Translations under genes and position numbers: made by a program
Shown: positions 1 through 8,029 of the stretch, one piece after another
Position numbering within the stretch: position 1 is the first letter of the stretch
How the letters are laid out: each line of letters starts with the position of its first letter
Notes under the pieces: generated by a model
What the model was told of the DNA's origin: nothing
Database searches by the model: none
Seen by the model: the letters and a program-made list of their open reading frames with translations, nothing else
Origin: a virus
Virus record (IMG/VR): IMGVR_UViG_3300044617_001473
Coordinates: 1-51,734 of that record
Strand: one strand, 5' to 3'
Length of the DNA stretch: 51,734 nt

Positions 1-1
1 A

Positions 2-139
2 GTTGACACACAATAAATCTGTAACTACTTGAATTTAGGTTCACTTTTGACACTTATTACCGTAGGATGTTGACACACGACAACACAATTTCAGGTACTT
101 ACAGGAAAATTGTCAACAGATTACCGCGAAAGAGTCAAC
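2..139. promoter_or_regulatory. Cluster of GTTGACAC motifs
   Basis: Three forward copies of (G/T)TTGACAC lie at 2-9, 46-53 and 69-76, and two partial reverse copies at 111-117 (TGTCAAC) and 134-139 (GTCAAC). The same word recurs in the control regions at 5573 and 12459-12507. TTGACA also matches a sigma-70 -35 box, but I found no well-spaced -10 hexamers here. Binding sites for a phage regulator or a replication protein beside the origin are therefore at least as likely as promoters. Confidence 0.45.
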
Positions 140-239
140 TTATTTAACAAAATAAAAAAACGTGTAGGGGGGGGAGGGTAACCTTCCGTCAGGTACTTAG
201 GTCGTTTTTCTCTGCCAGGGTTGCCAGAGGTCTGCCAGA

Positions 240-632
240 CCCCTGGCAGAGTTATCCACAGGTTTAAGTAAGCGAAAGCATTCTTCTTTTCTCTAAAATA
301 CCCTTACTTATCCACAGGCTGCCAGAGGTTACTCAAACTAAACTACCTTTTTTTTCTACGATATTGTGGTGACACTTAAAAAAAACATGAGGTGCATAAA
401 AAAAAAGAGGGCCTTTCCCCCTTTTGGCCAAACCTCTGGCAGAGTTATCCACAGGTAACCCTCTTTCTCGAATGATATGGCACCCTTAGCCCTGTGGATA
501 ACTCTGCCAGAGGTCTAAAAACCTCTGGCAGACCTCTGGCAGGGCTGGCAGAAAAATGAGCGGGTGTCTAATTATTACGAGCAGTTATGGCGTAAGTGCC
601 TGTTTTCGACCTCTGGCAGAGTTATCCACAGG
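240..632. other. Candidate replication origin with DnaA boxes and inverted 23-bp repeats
   Basis: Five perfect DnaA boxes TTATCCACA lie at 252-260, 308-316, 445-453, 493-501 (reverse strand) and 622-630. Four sit in a 23-bp element that joins a palindrome-like CCTCTGGCAGAG to the DnaA box: perfect copies at 433-455, 491-513 (inverted) and 610-632, and a one-mismatch copy at 240-262. Extra CTGCCAGA-type half-sites fill the gaps at about 211-240, 319-328 and 522-542. AT-rich runs at 139-161 and 349-410 could serve as unwinding elements. No gene is evident before 700. Clusters like this are typical of plasmid and chromosomal origins. Origin function is inferred. Confidence 0.6.
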
Positions 633-699
633 CGGCCTTCGGGCCCCTTTCGGGCCCCCCTTGTTGCCCTCGCCGTCCTCTGGTGCTAGGTCCGCTCGT

Positions 700-1068
700 A
701 TGGGGCATACACCCTCCGAACATCTTGAGCAGTCTCGGTTTTTCGCCATCCTTCGACGGCTCAAGCAGCCATGGGCCAAGTATGCCTTCGCCATCCCCAA
801 CGGCTTCCTGGACTCCAAGTCGAAGAGAATCCGAGCCTGGAGGGAGGGAATGCTCTCTGGCACTCCCGACGTCTTCGTCCCTTTGCCTTCTAAGGGCTTC
901 CACGGCCTCTTCATTGAGTTTAAAGCGCAAGGGGGCACCCTCTCTATGGCTCAGAAGGAATTTCTCGCCTACGCTCGTTCTACGGGCTATAAAGCCGAAG
1001 TGGTCTTTTCCCTCCGACAGGCCCTCGAGGTGCTCAAAGACTACGCCGAGCCCGGAGGCCCGTCATGA
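700..1068 (+). CDS. VRR-NUC domain nuclease
   Basis: A 122-residue protein that matches the VRR-NUC branch of the PD-(D/E)XK nucleases, a family common in phage replication modules and thought to act on branched or nicked DNA. Visible motifs are an N-terminal Glu (E7 or E10), PNG at 33-35, the catalytic GTPDVFV at 54-60 with Asp57, and IEFK at 72-75 giving the E-x-K pair. The reading frame is open back to an ATG at 556, but that extension runs through the last origin repeat and is low in complexity, so I prefer the ATG at 700. The stop overlaps the first ATG of the repeated start region at 1065. Confidence 0.8.
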   Translation: MGHTPSEHLEQSRFFAILRRLKQPWAKYAFAIPNGFLDSKSKRIRAWREGMLSGTPDVFVPLPSKGFHGLFIEFKAQGGTLSMAQKEFLAYARSTGYKAEVVFSLRQALEVLKDYAEPGGPS

Positions 1069-1187
1069 GCAAAGAGCCCAAAGCGCCCATGGGTCCACGC
1101 ACCCCCGGAGGCCCGTCATGAGCAAAGAGCCCAAAGCGCCCATGGGCCCACGCACCCCCGGAGGCCCGTCATGAGCAAAGAGCCCAA
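1051..1187 (+). repeat. 53-bp tandem repeat carrying ribosome site plus start codon
   Basis: Two full copies (1051-1103, 1104-1156) and a partial third (1157-1187) of a 53-bp unit that contains CCCGGAGGCCCGTCATGAGC, that is, a GGAGG ribosome site and ATG. Start codons therefore recur at 1065, 1118 and 1171. Because 53 is not a multiple of three, the first two starts each encode the same 18-residue peptide, MSKEPKAPMGPRTPGGPS. The peptides end at 1121 and 1174, each stop overlapping the next ATG (ATGA). The third start opens the 103-residue gene. Confidence 0.85.
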
Positions 1188-1482
1188 GACGCCCTACATC
1201 GACTACGATGAGCCCTACGAGCCTCAGCTGCCCGAGAAGCGGCTCTTGGTAGCCGTCATCCAGCGAGCCATCATCGACTACTCTGTGCCCATATACGACC
1301 GACCGCACCTTCGGTACTGGGCGTCCGCTTGGCTCTTCTCAGACTCTCGAGAGGTCATGAGTCTTTACTGGATATGCGCCCATCTGTCCGAGGACCCAGA
1401 CTTCTTTCAGACGGCAATCCGCAAGTCTTTAGAGACCAGAAAGCCTGGTAAAAACAGTGTTATAGTGAGGGTCGATAAGTGA
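1171..1482 (+). CDS. Small phage protein, paralogue of the gene at 8029
   Basis: A 103-residue protein of unknown function. Its core from about residue 22 (LLVAVIQRAIIDY...RYWASAWLFS) aligns by eye with the protein at 8029-8433 (LGMAVLQRAVLDL...AIEWISGNFG): hydrophobic helix, Q-R-A, Asp, then an aromatic-rich helix and a C-terminal acidic helix. The start follows the third copy of the 53-bp ribosome-site repeat, so translation is probably coupled to the peptides upstream. Its N-terminal residues MSKEP repeat those of the 18-residue peptides. Confidence 0.7.
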   Translation: MSKEPKTPYIDYDEPYEPQLPEKRLLVAVIQRAIIDYSVPIYDRPHLRYWASAWLFSDSREVMSLYWICAHLSEDPDFFQTAIRKSLETRKPGKNSVIVRVDK

Positions 1483-1649
1483 TAATAGGCCTCATTCTCC
1501 ACATTGTGCTCACGGTCATGGCCCTCTGTTATCTTTCACGGCAACTAAGGGCCCACAGTTTGGCCATCCTAGCGATGGCAAAGGCTATGGTTCTCTTGGC
1601 AGAAAAGTCTAAACATGCCGAAATGCCTTCTAAGGACTTATGGACGTAG
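1479..1649 (+). CDS. Small membrane protein, 56 residues
   Basis: This short frame opens with GTG in the GTGA overlap with the preceding stop and ends 10 bases inside the next gene. It has a hydrophobic N-terminal segment at about residues 2-20 (IIGLILHIVLTVMALCYL), a second weakly hydrophobic stretch, then a charged tail ending KDLWT. One or two membrane spans are likely. Holin or membrane-anchor roles are possible but unsupported. The four-base overlap on one side and ten-base overlap on the other argue for a real gene. Confidence 0.6.
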   Translation: MIIGLILHIVLTVMALCYLSRQLRAHSLAILAMAKAMVLLAEKSKHAEMPSKDLWT

Positions 1650-2101
1650 ACCAATGCGTAGGCTGTCAAAGGTGCCTCCAGAGAAAGCCAGGGAAGCAAA
1701 AGAGCTACCCGTGCGAAGAGGCCTTTAGAGCCCCTCTGCTTTCCCTTCTGGAGCTCCTCAAAAAGCTCTTCTCCAAGAAGCGCTGGCGGGAACTTCGAGG
1801 CCGCATGAAACCCGGAACACACCGGAGGGAGAAGGCGAGTTATCGACCGGAGAGAGTAAAAAGGCAGAAAGGTCCGTCAGCTTGGCAGACGGCTAGGAGA
1901 ACCACCGTTCCTTCCGGCTACGAGATCTCTTCGGAGTCCCCACGGATTGTCACCGCCGCCATTTATGGCCCCAACGCCATGGCCCGTAACTTCTTCCCAG
2001 ACGTCCTTGAGTCTCCCCGCATCCAGTTAACAGAGAAAGAGGCCCTGCGCCTTACGATAGAAGACCAACGGCGCAAGCTTCGAAAAATGTATCGGCGATG
2101 A
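1640..2101 (+). CDS. Hypothetical basic protein with N-terminal cysteine cluster
   Basis: A 153-residue protein I do not recognise. It begins with a C-x2-C-x2-C cluster (CVGCQRC, residues 6-12) plus a further Cys near 25, which may bind metal. It is rich in Lys and Arg from 40 to 85 and ends in a basic helix (LRLTIEDQRRKLRKMYRR). It overlaps the small terminase candidate by four bases (ATGA), so it may belong to the DNA-packaging or replication unit. The ATG at 1640 overlaps the upstream gene; an ATG at 1804 is an alternative that would drop the cysteines. Confidence 0.55.
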   Translation: MDVDQCVGCQRCLQRKPGKQKSYPCEEAFRAPLLSLLELLKKLFSKKRWRELRGRMKPGTHRREKASYRPERVKRQKGPSAWQTARRTTVPSGYEISSESPRIVTAAIYGPNAMARNFFPDVLESPRIQLTEKEALRLTIEDQRRKLRKMYRR

Positions 2102-2670
2102 GTAAAAAAGCGACAGAGAAGTACATCAATCAACTGCTGGGCGTGGAAGAACCGTTCTCATCTGCCGTTGAAAAAACATCTCCGCTGTCCGTCGACCAAC
2201 AAAAATTCATCGATGCTTACACGACAAACGGCGGGATAACTAAGAGCGCCCTGCGCTCCTCCGGCGTCCCCAGAGCCTCACTGGAACGCTGGAAAACAGA
2301 AGACCAAGAGTTCAAAAAGGCAATGAAGATTGCCGAGGAGCATTGGGTCGAAGAGCTCCGAAAAGCCGCATTCCTGCGTGCTCAGGCTAAAAGCGACGTC
2401 CTCTTGATGTTCCTCTTGAAGGCCATGAAGCCCGAGGAGTTTGACGATGACGTTCGCAAGACTCAGTACGTCGGCCTGAATAGTAACCCGGATAATATAC
2501 CCGTGAGGGCGACACTCGTGCGGGATAATAATATACTGGTACAGAATATATCCCTGGGTACGGAGCAGAGCGACCGCCTCCGTGACATCCTGAAAGAAGA
2601 AGAAGCGCTGGAGATAGAAGGGTTACCAACACCCCTACCCGACGACGACCCAATGGACCCACAGTTCTAA
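2098..2670 (+). CDS. terS: Probable terminase small subunit
   Basis: A 190-residue protein. Residues 30-75 (LSVDQQKFIDAYTTNGGITKSALRSSG..RASLERWK) form a homeodomain-like helix-turn-helix of the kind found in small terminase subunits and phBC6A51-type phage proteins, followed by a helical region and an acidic, Pro-rich tail. Small terminases recognise the packaging site and pass the DNA to the large subunit. The large subunit here lies 46 kb away on the other strand (47138-48556), and would be about 5 kb away if the ends join. Identification rests on fold-level resemblance. Confidence 0.6.
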   Translation: MSKKATEKYINQLLGVEEPFSSAVEKTSPLSVDQQKFIDAYTTNGGITKSALRSSGVPRASLERWKTEDQEFKKAMKIAEEHWVEELRKAAFLRAQAKSDVLLMFLLKAMKPEEFDDDVRKTQYVGLNSNPDNIPVRATLVRDNNILVQNISLGTEQSDRLRDILKEEEALEIEGLPTPLPDDDPMDPQF

Positions 2671-2739
2671 TATTCATAAAGCCTCCTAGAGAACACACAC
2701 ACTCAGTATCCCCCCGGAAGCTTGTCGGTGTCAACGAAA

Positions 2740-5016
2740 TTAGAACGGAGGGTCGCCTGCATCGTCCTCACCGACCGCAGCGAAGACATCATTCGTCACT
2801 CGAATGCCATGAAAACCACGGCGATTGTTCCTCCGTTCCTTTCGCTTCATGAGCGAAGGATGCTGAGATATCTCCTGGAAAAACCGCTGCTTATGCTTTG
2901 TATGTCGTCCTGAGTCCTTGCACCACTCCTTGTACGAAGCCCATAGGTCGTCAGCTGTGACGAAGCTATGACCCATATCAGTTACTTCTACGCACTCAGA
3001 GATATATCCTTGGACGCTATCCAACTGCTCCGTTATTTCCTGTATGGCTTCTAAACCTTTTTGCGCTGTGAACAACTTATCGCCCCTCAACAGCCTTCGA
3101 GCTCCTACGAGCGCCCAGTTAAAGATGCCCTGCGTCTCCTTCGCCAGCCGCTCCTTCAAGCTTGTGTCTTCCTGCCCTAAGAAAGACTTCCAGAAAGGAA
3201 ACACCACCATTCTATTGGTCAGAGCGTTCTCGTCGTTCAGGAAGTTCGGCAGTTTGTTGCACACAAACGCAATCTTTACGCCGAGGCGTTGGAACACAAC
3301 AGTTTGGCCCTTTCTGTTAATCCCCACTGGGTCGTTACTCGCCAAACTTTTAATGCGCTCCGTAGCCACGCCCATGCGATCCAAACTCGCTCTCTCTGCA
3401 TCTTGGAAAACGCAAAGCTTACGGCCCATGAGGTTCTCAAGACCAAAGTCACTTCCGATGAGAGACAGACTTGTCGACGCCGTATTTTCTCGACCTACGA
3501 TGTTCTCGATGACCGAGGCGAGTGTGCTCTTTCCGGCCCTGCTGGCACCTTTGAAAACTGCAAACTTCTCCATGCTGCAGGAGGTCAACAAGCAATACCC
3601 CATCCACAATCTTAACGACTCGATGAGCTCGCTGTCCCCTTCCCAGATGGTCTCAAGAAAGGAAAGAAACTCAGGGCATCCACCCTGCTCAACGTACACC
3701 ATCGGCAAGGAGTGGAAGCAGAACCACTCTTTCTGGTGGGGCAAAAGTTCTCCCGTCGACACATCCAGAATGCCATTCTTTACCGTGATAAAGTCCGTGC
3801 CCTCTACGCCCTCTTTTCGCCAGCAGACATCGGGGATTCCGTGGGGCTTACTAAGTTCCATCTTCACAATCTTTCGGACATCAGAGAACATCGACGCTTT
3901 TATCGTCTGGGTAACCTCTTGCGGCATGTCACGAAAGACAAGACTCTCGATGGCACCGTCCGTGATAACTCTCCACCGTTTTTCATTTGTGTCATAATGT
4001 ACAAATTGCCCATCAAAACAATCGACAGTGCCTTTCATTCTTTCAATGAACACTCGAGCATTATGCACTGCATGCTTCTTCGAGTACGCCAGAACTCTTT
4101 GCTCTTCCACTACCACTGGCTCCTCATCAAACACATGCTCTATCGACATATTGCCTTGTCCCCTTTGGGCGTACTTGAATGCGTTTTTAACCTTGTCCGC
4201 CAAATCCCGTGTGCCCCATGGCGGGCTGCATCGGTGATTATACTCTTCGGCCATAAGATCGAATACCTGCCGCTGCGACAATCCGTAATCTCGACACATC
4301 ATAGCAGCCTTCAACGTCTGCAGGTCTCCTCCTCCGCCCTCTACAGCTGGAGGGAACGAGCGGATTGCAAGTCGTGCGGCATGAAGGTCTAAGTTACCGC
4401 CAAGTTTGTCTTCTTCCCTCTTTTTTTCTACGGGCCGAGGGGTGGAGGTCATCTCATCAACTATCCACTGCGGGAGCTCGTCTGCCTCCTCGAGCGCATC
4501 GAGGAGATCAAGGCCTCTATCGAAAGTGTACATACCATTGCCACTCTGATGCACCGATGGCCACGTAACTACCTGGTTACCACCGTCGGCAAGGATGTCG
4601 ACACCTTTAAAGATACGTGCGGCGCTGCTCCGACTCTTTAGCTCTCCGTCGATGTTGGTCGGGTAGCGGTAGTAGAGATGCATACCGCCACTTGGGCTTT
4701 GCTCAACTATTGGATTGCCGAGGTGCATCTCGTGCTCCTCGTACCAACCTGGCTCATCAATATCGACGCACACAAGCCCCGAAGCTTTTCCGGTCACCAC
4801 GCCGATGTTGCATCCGCCTTCTTTGGCCCATACTCTCTCAAGTTCTTTAGACAACTCCTCCCACGTCTGCTTCTTTTTCTGCCAGCCGTATTGGGTTGGA
4901 GCCTTGCCTCGTTTGACCGAGTTCTGACACTTGGCACTATGAACTGCAACAATCTGCAGTCCTGCGGCCACGTATTTTTGCGCTACTTCGAAGAGTAGTT
5001 CCTTTACTTGATTCAT
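2740..5016 (-). CDS. Primase-polymerase with SF3 helicase
   Basis: A 758-residue replication protein. The N-terminal archaeo-eukaryotic PrimPol domain shows the metal-binding DID at 85-87, SGGMH at 109-113 and the GVDILADGGN strand-turn near 138-147. The C-terminal superfamily 3 helicase has Walker A GASRAGKST (490-498), Walker B LCVFQDAE (534-541) and a sensor Asn near 587 (VCNKLPN). Such fusions prime and unwind phage or plasmid DNA as hexamers. An ATG at 5016 with GTGAGG upstream is preferred over the GTG at 5028. It follows the gene at 5034 by 17 bp, and its 3' end converges on the small terminase. Confidence 0.88.
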   Translation of the reverse strand: MNQVKELLFEVAQKYVAAGLQIVAVHSAKCQNSVKRGKAPTQYGWQKKKQTWEELSKELERVWAKEGGCNIGVVTGKASGLVCVDIDEPGWYEEHEMHLGNPIVEQSPSGGMHLYYRYPTNIDGELKSRSSAARIFKGVDILADGGNQVVTWPSVHQSGNGMYTFDRGLDLLDALEEADELPQWIVDEMTSTPRPVEKKREEDKLGGNLDLHAARLAIRSFPPAVEGGGGDLQTLKAAMMCRDYGLSQRQVFDLMAEEYNHRCSPPWGTRDLADKVKNAFKYAQRGQGNMSIEHVFDEEPVVVEEQRVLAYSKKHAVHNARVFIERMKGTVDCFDGQFVHYDTNEKRWRVITDGAIESLVFRDMPQEVTQTIKASMFSDVRKIVKMELSKPHGIPDVCWRKEGVEGTDFITVKNGILDVSTGELLPHQKEWFCFHSLPMVYVEQGGCPEFLSFLETIWEGDSELIESLRLWMGYCLLTSCSMEKFAVFKGASRAGKSTLASVIENIVGRENTASTSLSLIGSDFGLENLMGRKLCVFQDAERASLDRMGVATERIKSLASNDPVGINRKGQTVVFQRLGVKIAFVCNKLPNFLNDENALTNRMVVFPFWKSFLGQEDTSLKERLAKETQGIFNWALVGARRLLRGDKLFTAQKGLEAIQEITEQLDSVQGYISECVEVTDMGHSFVTADDLWASYKEWCKDSGRHTKHKQRFFQEISQHPSLMKRKERRNNRRGFHGIRVTNDVFAAVGEDDAGDPPF

Positions 5017-5033
5017 GGTTTGCCTCACCTACA

Positions 5034-5555
5034 CTATTCTTTACCGACGTCTTCTTCGGCCTCAACAAGCACCGTGGCCACTTTCCTCTTTTTTACGTAA
5101 TCACGCACGGGCTTTTTTGCATTGTATCGCCAAATAGTTCCCACTTCGTCAGTACGCTGGAAGCCTCGCTTATCGTTTTGAGCGTAAAACTTTAGTTTGT
5201 TGTTTTTTTTTCTTTCGGCAACAAACTCTTTTTGCTCAAGCCGATAAAGACGTACCGACTCTAGTTTGTCCTCGTAGTCCTTCAACCTTTCGAGTCCAAC
5301 AGAGTCTGCGACTTCTTGCCACAGTAGATTGATGGCATGAAGGATAAGATCGTTGCGAGAGATTCCGAAGTGAAGGCACAAAATATTCATGTAGTGCTCA
5401 GTCTCTTCAGATAGTTTGAGCTCTGTTCGAACTTTAACGACGTTCCATAATTTCTTTCTAAACGACTTTGGAAGCTCTGGAACCTTAACTCCACGCCCGA
5501 GTTCTTCGAGCTTCGGAGTTTTTTCCTTGAATTCTTTCTTAACTCCTCGTGTCAT
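5034..5555 (-). CDS. Basic hypothetical protein upstream of primase
   Basis: A 173-residue, strongly basic protein in one leftward unit with the primase. Residues 40-75 (VRTELKLSEETEHYMNILCLHFGISRNDLILHAINLL) read like a ribbon-helix-helix: a short strand, then two helices with the turn at GISRNDLI. DNA binding is plausible, either as a regulator or as an accessory replication factor. The C-terminal third is Lys/Arg rich and ends in an acidic tail. The ATG lies at the divergent junction with the helicase gene. The ribosome site AAGGG is modest. Confidence 0.6.
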   Translation of the reverse strand: MTRGVKKEFKEKTPKLEELGRGVKVPELPKSFRKKLWNVVKVRTELKLSEETEHYMNILCLHFGISRNDLILHAINLLWQEVADSVGLERLKDYEDKLESVRLYRLEQKEFVAERKKNNKLKFYAQNDKRGFQRTDEVGTIWRYNAKKPVRDYVKKRKVATVLVEAEEDVGKE

Positions 5556-5572
5556 TTATACCCTTTGCAAAC

Positions 5573-5589
5573 GTGTCAACTTTTGATAC
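5573..5589. promoter_or_regulatory. Palindromic operator candidate in a divergent intergenic region
   Basis: GTGTCAACTTTTGATAC is an inverted repeat of GTGTCAA and TTGATAC around a 3-bp centre. It lies between the leftward gene starting at 5555 and the rightward helicase start at 5603. The same half-sites, in the opposite facing order, form the palindrome at 12461-12477. A shared regulator is inferred. Confidence 0.45.
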
Positions 5590-5602
5590 CACAGAGATAT
5601 TC

Positions 5603-6880
5603 ATGTCGCTATACAAATATCAGCTCGAGGGAATAGAGAAACTTTTTTCCATCGTTACCCAGCGAGATGAACGTGCTGCAATGCTCTGCGACCCTCCTGG
5701 TGCTGGAAAGACACCACAGGCTATTGGGTTGCTCAATAGACTAAGAGCAAAGAGCGCTCTCATAGTTTGCCCCGCAAGCTTAAAAGAGAACTGGAAGCGA
5801 GAGGTTAACAAGTGGTCGTCGTATCCTCTGACGGTCCAGGTGGTAAACTCATCGTCTGAAAAGCTCGATGGGTCCGACGTCACCATCGTGTCGTACAACC
5901 TTGCTGTTAGGATACACGAAGAGCTCTGCAAGCGGTCATACGATCTTTTAGTTTGCGACGAGTCGCACCTTATGAAGTCTGCAAGCTCGCAGACGGCTCG
6001 CATCATCCTTGTGCCCATCTGGGGCCGCTGCACCTATCGACTCCTTATGACTGGAACGCCGTTACCAAATGGGAGGGCGGTCGAAGCGTATACATCTTTC
6101 TCCAGATGTTGCCGAGAACACTTTGCTACCTGGGAAGCCTTCAAGAGTCGCTACTGCGTCGAAGAACGCACGAGGTGGGGCGTGACCTATCCGCATTCCA
6201 AGAACCTGACGGAGCTCAAAGAGTTCTCTACGCCATTCATGGTGCGCCGAAGTAAATCTGAAGTACTCGGAGAGCTACCTGGGCTTGTGCGTCAGAATGT
6301 TTATATCAGATTGCCTGAATTGGACGTTTTCAACGCCGAAGAGGGCATCGATGTCGATGCGATTGTCGAAGCAGTTGAGAACGGAGTGCCGCTAGAGAGC
6401 GAACATATAACAACGGTTCGAAGAAAACTTTCGATGCTGAAAGCTCCGCTTATCGTTGAAGCAATCAAAGATGCTCTCGAAGAAGTCGAACAACTCGTCG
6501 TTTTTGTGCACCACAGAGAGCTGTACGAGCATCTCATGAAAAATATTTCTGACGCTGTTGGAATAAATGGGTTGACACATCCAACAGAAAGACAGCAGAA
6601 TGTTGATACTTTCCAGGATGGGAAAGCGAAAGTTTTTATCGCATCGTTGAAAGCCGCAAATACAGGGCTAACGCTTACAAAAGCACACACTCTGTTTATG
6701 GCTGAATACGATTGGGTACCCTCTACTAATGAACAAGCAGAGGGGAGAATTTTTCGTGTTACGCAGAATGAAATTTGCCGAGTGAAGTACTTAGTAGCGG
6801 CTGACAGTCTTGATGAAAAAGTCTTGAAGGTCGTCCAGAGGAAGCAACGTCAAATTGAAAAGGCATTAGGCGAGACGTGA
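5603..6880 (+). CDS. SNF2-family DEAD-like helicase
   Basis: A 425-residue superfamily 2 ATPase of the SNF2 type seen in phage replication modules. Motifs in order: Q-motif YKYQLEGI (4-11), Walker A GAGKT (33-37), DESH box near 117-120, MTGTPLPN (motif III), then the C-terminal RecA lobe with LTLTKAHTLFMAEYDW and arginine-finger motif QAEGRIFRVTQ. It probably translocates on double-stranded DNA or remodels forks. The frame is open to an ATG at 5549, but that start overlaps the divergent gene and the palindrome. The ATG at 5603 begins exactly at the conserved Q-motif region. Confidence 0.85.
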   Translation: MSLYKYQLEGIEKLFSIVTQRDERAAMLCDPPGAGKTPQAIGLLNRLRAKSALIVCPASLKENWKREVNKWSSYPLTVQVVNSSSEKLDGSDVTIVSYNLAVRIHEELCKRSYDLLVCDESHLMKSASSQTARIILVPIWGRCTYRLLMTGTPLPNGRAVEAYTSFSRCCREHFATWEAFKSRYCVEERTRWGVTYPHSKNLTELKEFSTPFMVRRSKSEVLGELPGLVRQNVYIRLPELDVFNAEEGIDVDAIVEAVENGVPLESEHITTVRRKLSMLKAPLIVEAIKDALEEVEQLVVFVHHRELYEHLMKNISDAVGINGLTHPTERQQNVDTFQDGKAKVFIASLKAANTGLTLTKAHTLFMAEYDWVPSTNEQAEGRIFRVTQNEICRVKYLVAADSLDEKVLKVVQRKQRQIEKALGET

Positions 6881-7479
6881 GAAAAAGATCCAGCGGTATG
6901 AGCCAAACAGATTGTGGGATACGAGCCCTAAAGATAATTGATATCGTATCTCGCTACGCTCTGCTTCATGCGTACGGAATTGGCTTAGATGTATTTAGGC
7001 AGCTTCCTGACCAGCAGAGAATGAGAGGAATTGAGTATGCGAAGTGGATGTTGGCCTTCGCACTCGATGATGAGATTGACTCAGCCTTCTTGTTCTTTAA
7101 AGCATTGCACTGTGATCGCTTTAAACCAAAGTCGGAAAATTTCGTGTGTAGCGCATACTTGGAATACATGTATGGGTATTGGAGGCAATTATCAGGTACC
7201 TGCGAGAAGACTGTGCCGCTTGGCGCATATATCGTCGCAGGATTACTCAGCGGTCAGCGCATCTTCTTTACTAAGAAAAGTAAGCCAGGGTTCTACATGA
7301 CGATACCTCCAAAGCGCCGAGTCGCTATTGAGTCGTATCTCGAAAGGAATTACGACTTTAAGCGATGGCCAGAAGAGGAATTTAAATTTATGGAAATTGA
7401 TGATCGAGTAGGCGATGTGAAGAATGAGCTTCAAAGCGCCGATGCGGTCGAAATAGTGAAGGAAGAAGAAAATGGGTAG
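6877..7479 (+). CDS. Hypothetical protein between helicase and SSB
   Basis: A 200-residue protein with no family I can name. A GTG start overlaps the helicase stop by four bases; an ATG at 6898 is the alternative. The sequence is helical with many aromatic residues (SAYLEYMYGYWRQLSG; VFRQLPDQQRMRGIEYAKWMLAF) and ends in an acidic tail (VKEEENG) that overlaps the single-strand binding protein gene by 8 bp. The position within a replication operon suggests an accessory replication role. Confidence 0.65.
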   Translation: MRKRSSGMSQTDCGIRALKIIDIVSRYALLHAYGIGLDVFRQLPDQQRMRGIEYAKWMLAFALDDEIDSAFLFFKALHCDRFKPKSENFVCSAYLEYMYGYWRQLSGTCEKTVPLGAYIVAGLLSGQRIFFTKKSKPGFYMTIPPKRRVAIESYLERNYDFKRWPEEEFKFMEIDDRVGDVKNELQSADAVEIVKEEENG

Positions 7480-8029
7480 CGTATTTGGCGATAAGATGAC
7501 GACTCCGACAGGACGAGTATCATTCCCGTATGTTTTCGAGAAGGCGAAAGCTATGGAAGCAGGGAAGGAAGGAAAGTATGAGATCACTCTCTACATTCCT
7601 AAGACTGAGGATATCTCAGCGCTTCGCAAGAACTTGGAGAAGGTTGCTAAAGAGGCTTTCGGAGCAAAGTTCGTAAGCCTTGAGAAGCTCAAGCACCCTC
7701 CAATAAAGGACGGCGATGACAAAGACCCGTCAGACCCTGCATACGGCCACTGGATCGTTCGAGCAAAGTCCGCAAAGCGTCCAGTTGTAGTAGACGCATC
7801 ACGGACCCCTGTAGAGTCCAAGGATGCGCTCTACGGTGGTTGCTACGGGCGCATCAACATCACTCCTGCTTCGTATGCCATCCCAACTGGCTGGGGCGTC
7901 ACGCTGTACTTAAACGCAGTACAGAAGGTGAAGGATGGTGAGCGATTCGGCGGTGGCGGAGTAAGCGCCGAGGAGGTTTTCGAGGCACTTGCTGTATCTG
8001 AACCAGTAGGTATTGAGGATAACTTCTAA
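7472..8029 (+). CDS. ssb: DUF2815-type single-stranded DNA-binding protein
   Basis: A 185-residue protein of the DUF2815 family, a phage OB-fold single-strand binding protein. Diagnostic stretches are the N-terminal TPTGRVSFPYVFEKAK, the YEITLYIPK strand, the GHWIVRAKS and DALYGGCYGRINITPASY blocks, and VTLYLNAVQKVKDGERFGGG. The last residues (VGIEDNF) are acidic with a terminal Phe, the usual SSB partner-binding tip. It protects single strands and recruits replication partners. It sits directly in the early operon, as in other DUF2815/DUF2800 phages. The stop and next ATG overlap by one base. Confidence 0.85.
   Translation: MGSVFGDKMTTPTGRVSFPYVFEKAKAMEAGKEGKYEITLYIPKTEDISALRKNLEKVAKEAFGAKFVSLEKLKHPPIKDGDDKDPSDPAYGHWIVRAKSAKRPVVVDASRTPVESKDALYGGCYGRINITPASYAIPTGWGVTLYLNAVQKVKDGERFGGGGVSAEEVFEALAVSEPVGIEDNF

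Noticed and set aside
556-699. N-terminal extension of the VRR-NUC protein
   Set aside because: Would translate the last origin repeat and a Pro-rich stretch outside the conserved domain.
2387-2734. Minus-strand frame with a lipoprotein-like LLLSGC
   Set aside because: Antisense to the small terminase candidate, with no ribosome site; the lipobox looks accidental.
3044-3997. Long plus-strand frame of 317 residues
   Set aside because: Lies wholly opposite the PrimPol-helicase gene, whose domains and motifs are clear.
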